NCBI GenBank assembly: GCA_964500645.1
Contig: CAZCOH010000074.1
Coordinates: forward strand, 1-6,998
Direction of reading: 5' to 3'
From: CAYFIW01 sp964500645
GTDB lineage: Bacteria > Chloroflexota > Dehalococcoidia > Lucifugimonadales > UBA826
Length of the DNA: 6,998 bases
Of this stretch, positions 6,334-6,998 are shown in pieces. A program made the position numbers and the translations under genes. The first letter of the stretch is position 1; the number at the start of each line of letters is the position of its first letter. The notes beneath the pieces were generated by a model. That model did no database searches and was not told the origin of the DNA. It worked only from the letters and a program-made list of their open reading frames with translations.

Positions 6334-6998
6334 CTAGCGCCGCCTTCTCCTATAAGTCCTAACGCCTGCGACCAAGAACAACGGACTGAACATCATCAAG
6401 ACATTCACTACACCAGTCGAAGCAGACACCCTACCCGCACTACTCCCACAACCTCCAGCATCCTCATCTCCTGAGTCTTCGATCTCCACAGTCTCTACCT
6501 GTTGGGGCGCCGAAGTTGGGGAAGGCGCTGGGGCTTTAGTAGGAATCGGAGCCATAGTCGGCTTTGGAAGCGGTGTGTTCGGAACCGTCGCCGGTTTTAC
6601 CTCCGGAACAATTGCCGCGGGCGCCTCAGTCTCCAGTACCCTATCATCAACAACCGTCAACTCAACCTCTATCTCAGCCAAACTAGGTTCAAATAAAATC
6701 ACCTCACCTGAAATCGCCTCAAAATCTCCCAGAGTAAAATCTATCCTCTTATTTAGATATTTCCTATTGACCGGATCAATTAACAGTCCCTCAAACACAC
6801 CAATTCCACCCATCTTTCGGACACTAACCTCCGAGCTAAAATAAGATCCAACCCTAGCCATAAGTTTGAGATCGCCAAAGGGATCACTTAAAGGGCCTTC
6901 GTACCTTACGACTCCACTAACAGAAATGGCTGAAAGAAAAGAGGGAGTTGCAGTCGGAACTGGCGTCATCGTCGCTACAGGGGTCGCAGTTGGGACCG
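6334..6998 (-). CDS. Surface/secreted protein, C-terminal part, with Pro/Thr linker and Cys-type C-terminal sorting tail (partial)
   Basis: The frame is open through the right edge of the window, reading VPTATPVAT before the first internal ATG (6969), so the true N-terminus lies outside. From that ATG 211 residues are visible. A PTATP-type linker is followed by a beta-rich domain (about 13-107: SVSGVVRYEGPL, ARVGSYFSS, FEGLLIDP, KRIDFTLG). It resembles small carboxypeptidase-regulatory-like beta-sandwich modules I associate with Chloroflexota surface proteins. A second Pro/Ala/Thr-rich linker (about 113-156) and an acidic patch EIEDSGDEDAG come next. The tail is GGCGSS (172-177, Cys174), a hydrophobic helix (about 187-203) and RTYRRRRR. 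This motif-helix-Arg order is that of C-terminal protein-sorting signals of the MYXO-CTERM or Synerg-CTERM kind. The protein is probably exported and anchored or processed at the cell envelope. The function of the whole protein cannot be told from this part. Confidence 0.75.
   Translation of the reverse strand, partial: VPTATPVATMTPVPTATPSFLSAISVSGVVRYEGPLSDPFGDLKLMARVGSYFSSEVSVRKMGGIGVFEGLLIDPVNRKYLNKRIDFTLGDFEAISGEVILFEPSLAEIEVELTVVDDRVLETEAPAAIVPEVKPATVPNTPLPKPTMAPIPTKAPAPSPTSAPQQVETVEIEDSGDEDAGGCGSSAGRVSASTGVVNVLMMFSPLFLVAGVRTYRRRRR

Noticed and set aside
6502..6844. Two plus-strand open frames opposite the surface-protein gene
   Set aside because: Their translations are Ser/Thr- and Arg-rich by-products of the Pro/Thr linker codons on the other strand. 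No start signal or family resemblance was seen.
6850..6998. PTATP-type repeats as a tandem DNA repeat
   Set aside because: The repetition is at the amino-acid level in a Pro/Thr linker, the codons vary, and no regular DNA period is seen.

Overview
The window is a compact bacterial chromosomal segment, AT-leaning and about 90% coding, with no tRNA, rRNA, CRISPR array or insertion sequence visible. The proteins suggest a Chloroflexota lineage, perhaps an uncultured marine group such as SAR202. The reasons are the ffh, rny, PHP-phosphatase and plsY set, a UlaG-like metallo-beta-lactamase-fold protein with a 'GPGEYEI' core, and a Pro/Thr-rich surface protein with a beta-rich domain of a kind I associate with that phylum. 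This placement is inference from protein character, not from a search.

Left to centre (1-5503), everything lies on the minus strand, so transcription runs from right to left. First comes ffh (signal recognition particle GTPase), then rny (RNase Y) behind a recognisable sigma-70-type promoter. A PHP-family phosphatase/RNA exonuclease follows, then plsY, which overlaps it by 11 bp. Next is a small zinc-ribbon membrane protein whose N-terminal zinc ligands lie upstream of its first canonical start codon. At the left edge is a broken Lrp/AsnC-type regulator carrying two single-base frameshifts and no normal start codon. Together the block covers co-translational membrane targeting, membrane-associated RNA turnover and phospholipid synthesis.

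Right part (5504-6998): a short divergent intergenic region holds a good plus-strand promoter and ribosome binding site for a metallo-beta-lactamase-fold protein. Most of the expected metal ligands of that protein are replaced. Converging on it from the right edge is the 3' part of a surface-protein gene with a Pro/Thr-rich linker and a C-terminal tail of a Gly-Cys-Gly-Ser-Ser motif, a hydrophobic helix and an Arg run. This looks like a Cys-type processed sorting signal.

Most of the window is ordinary housekeeping. The items most worth a second look are the apparent MBL pseudoenzyme, the Cys-containing C-terminal tail, the 14-bp perfect inverted repeat between rny and the PHP gene, and the damaged left end. 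I found no convincing new multi-gene system.
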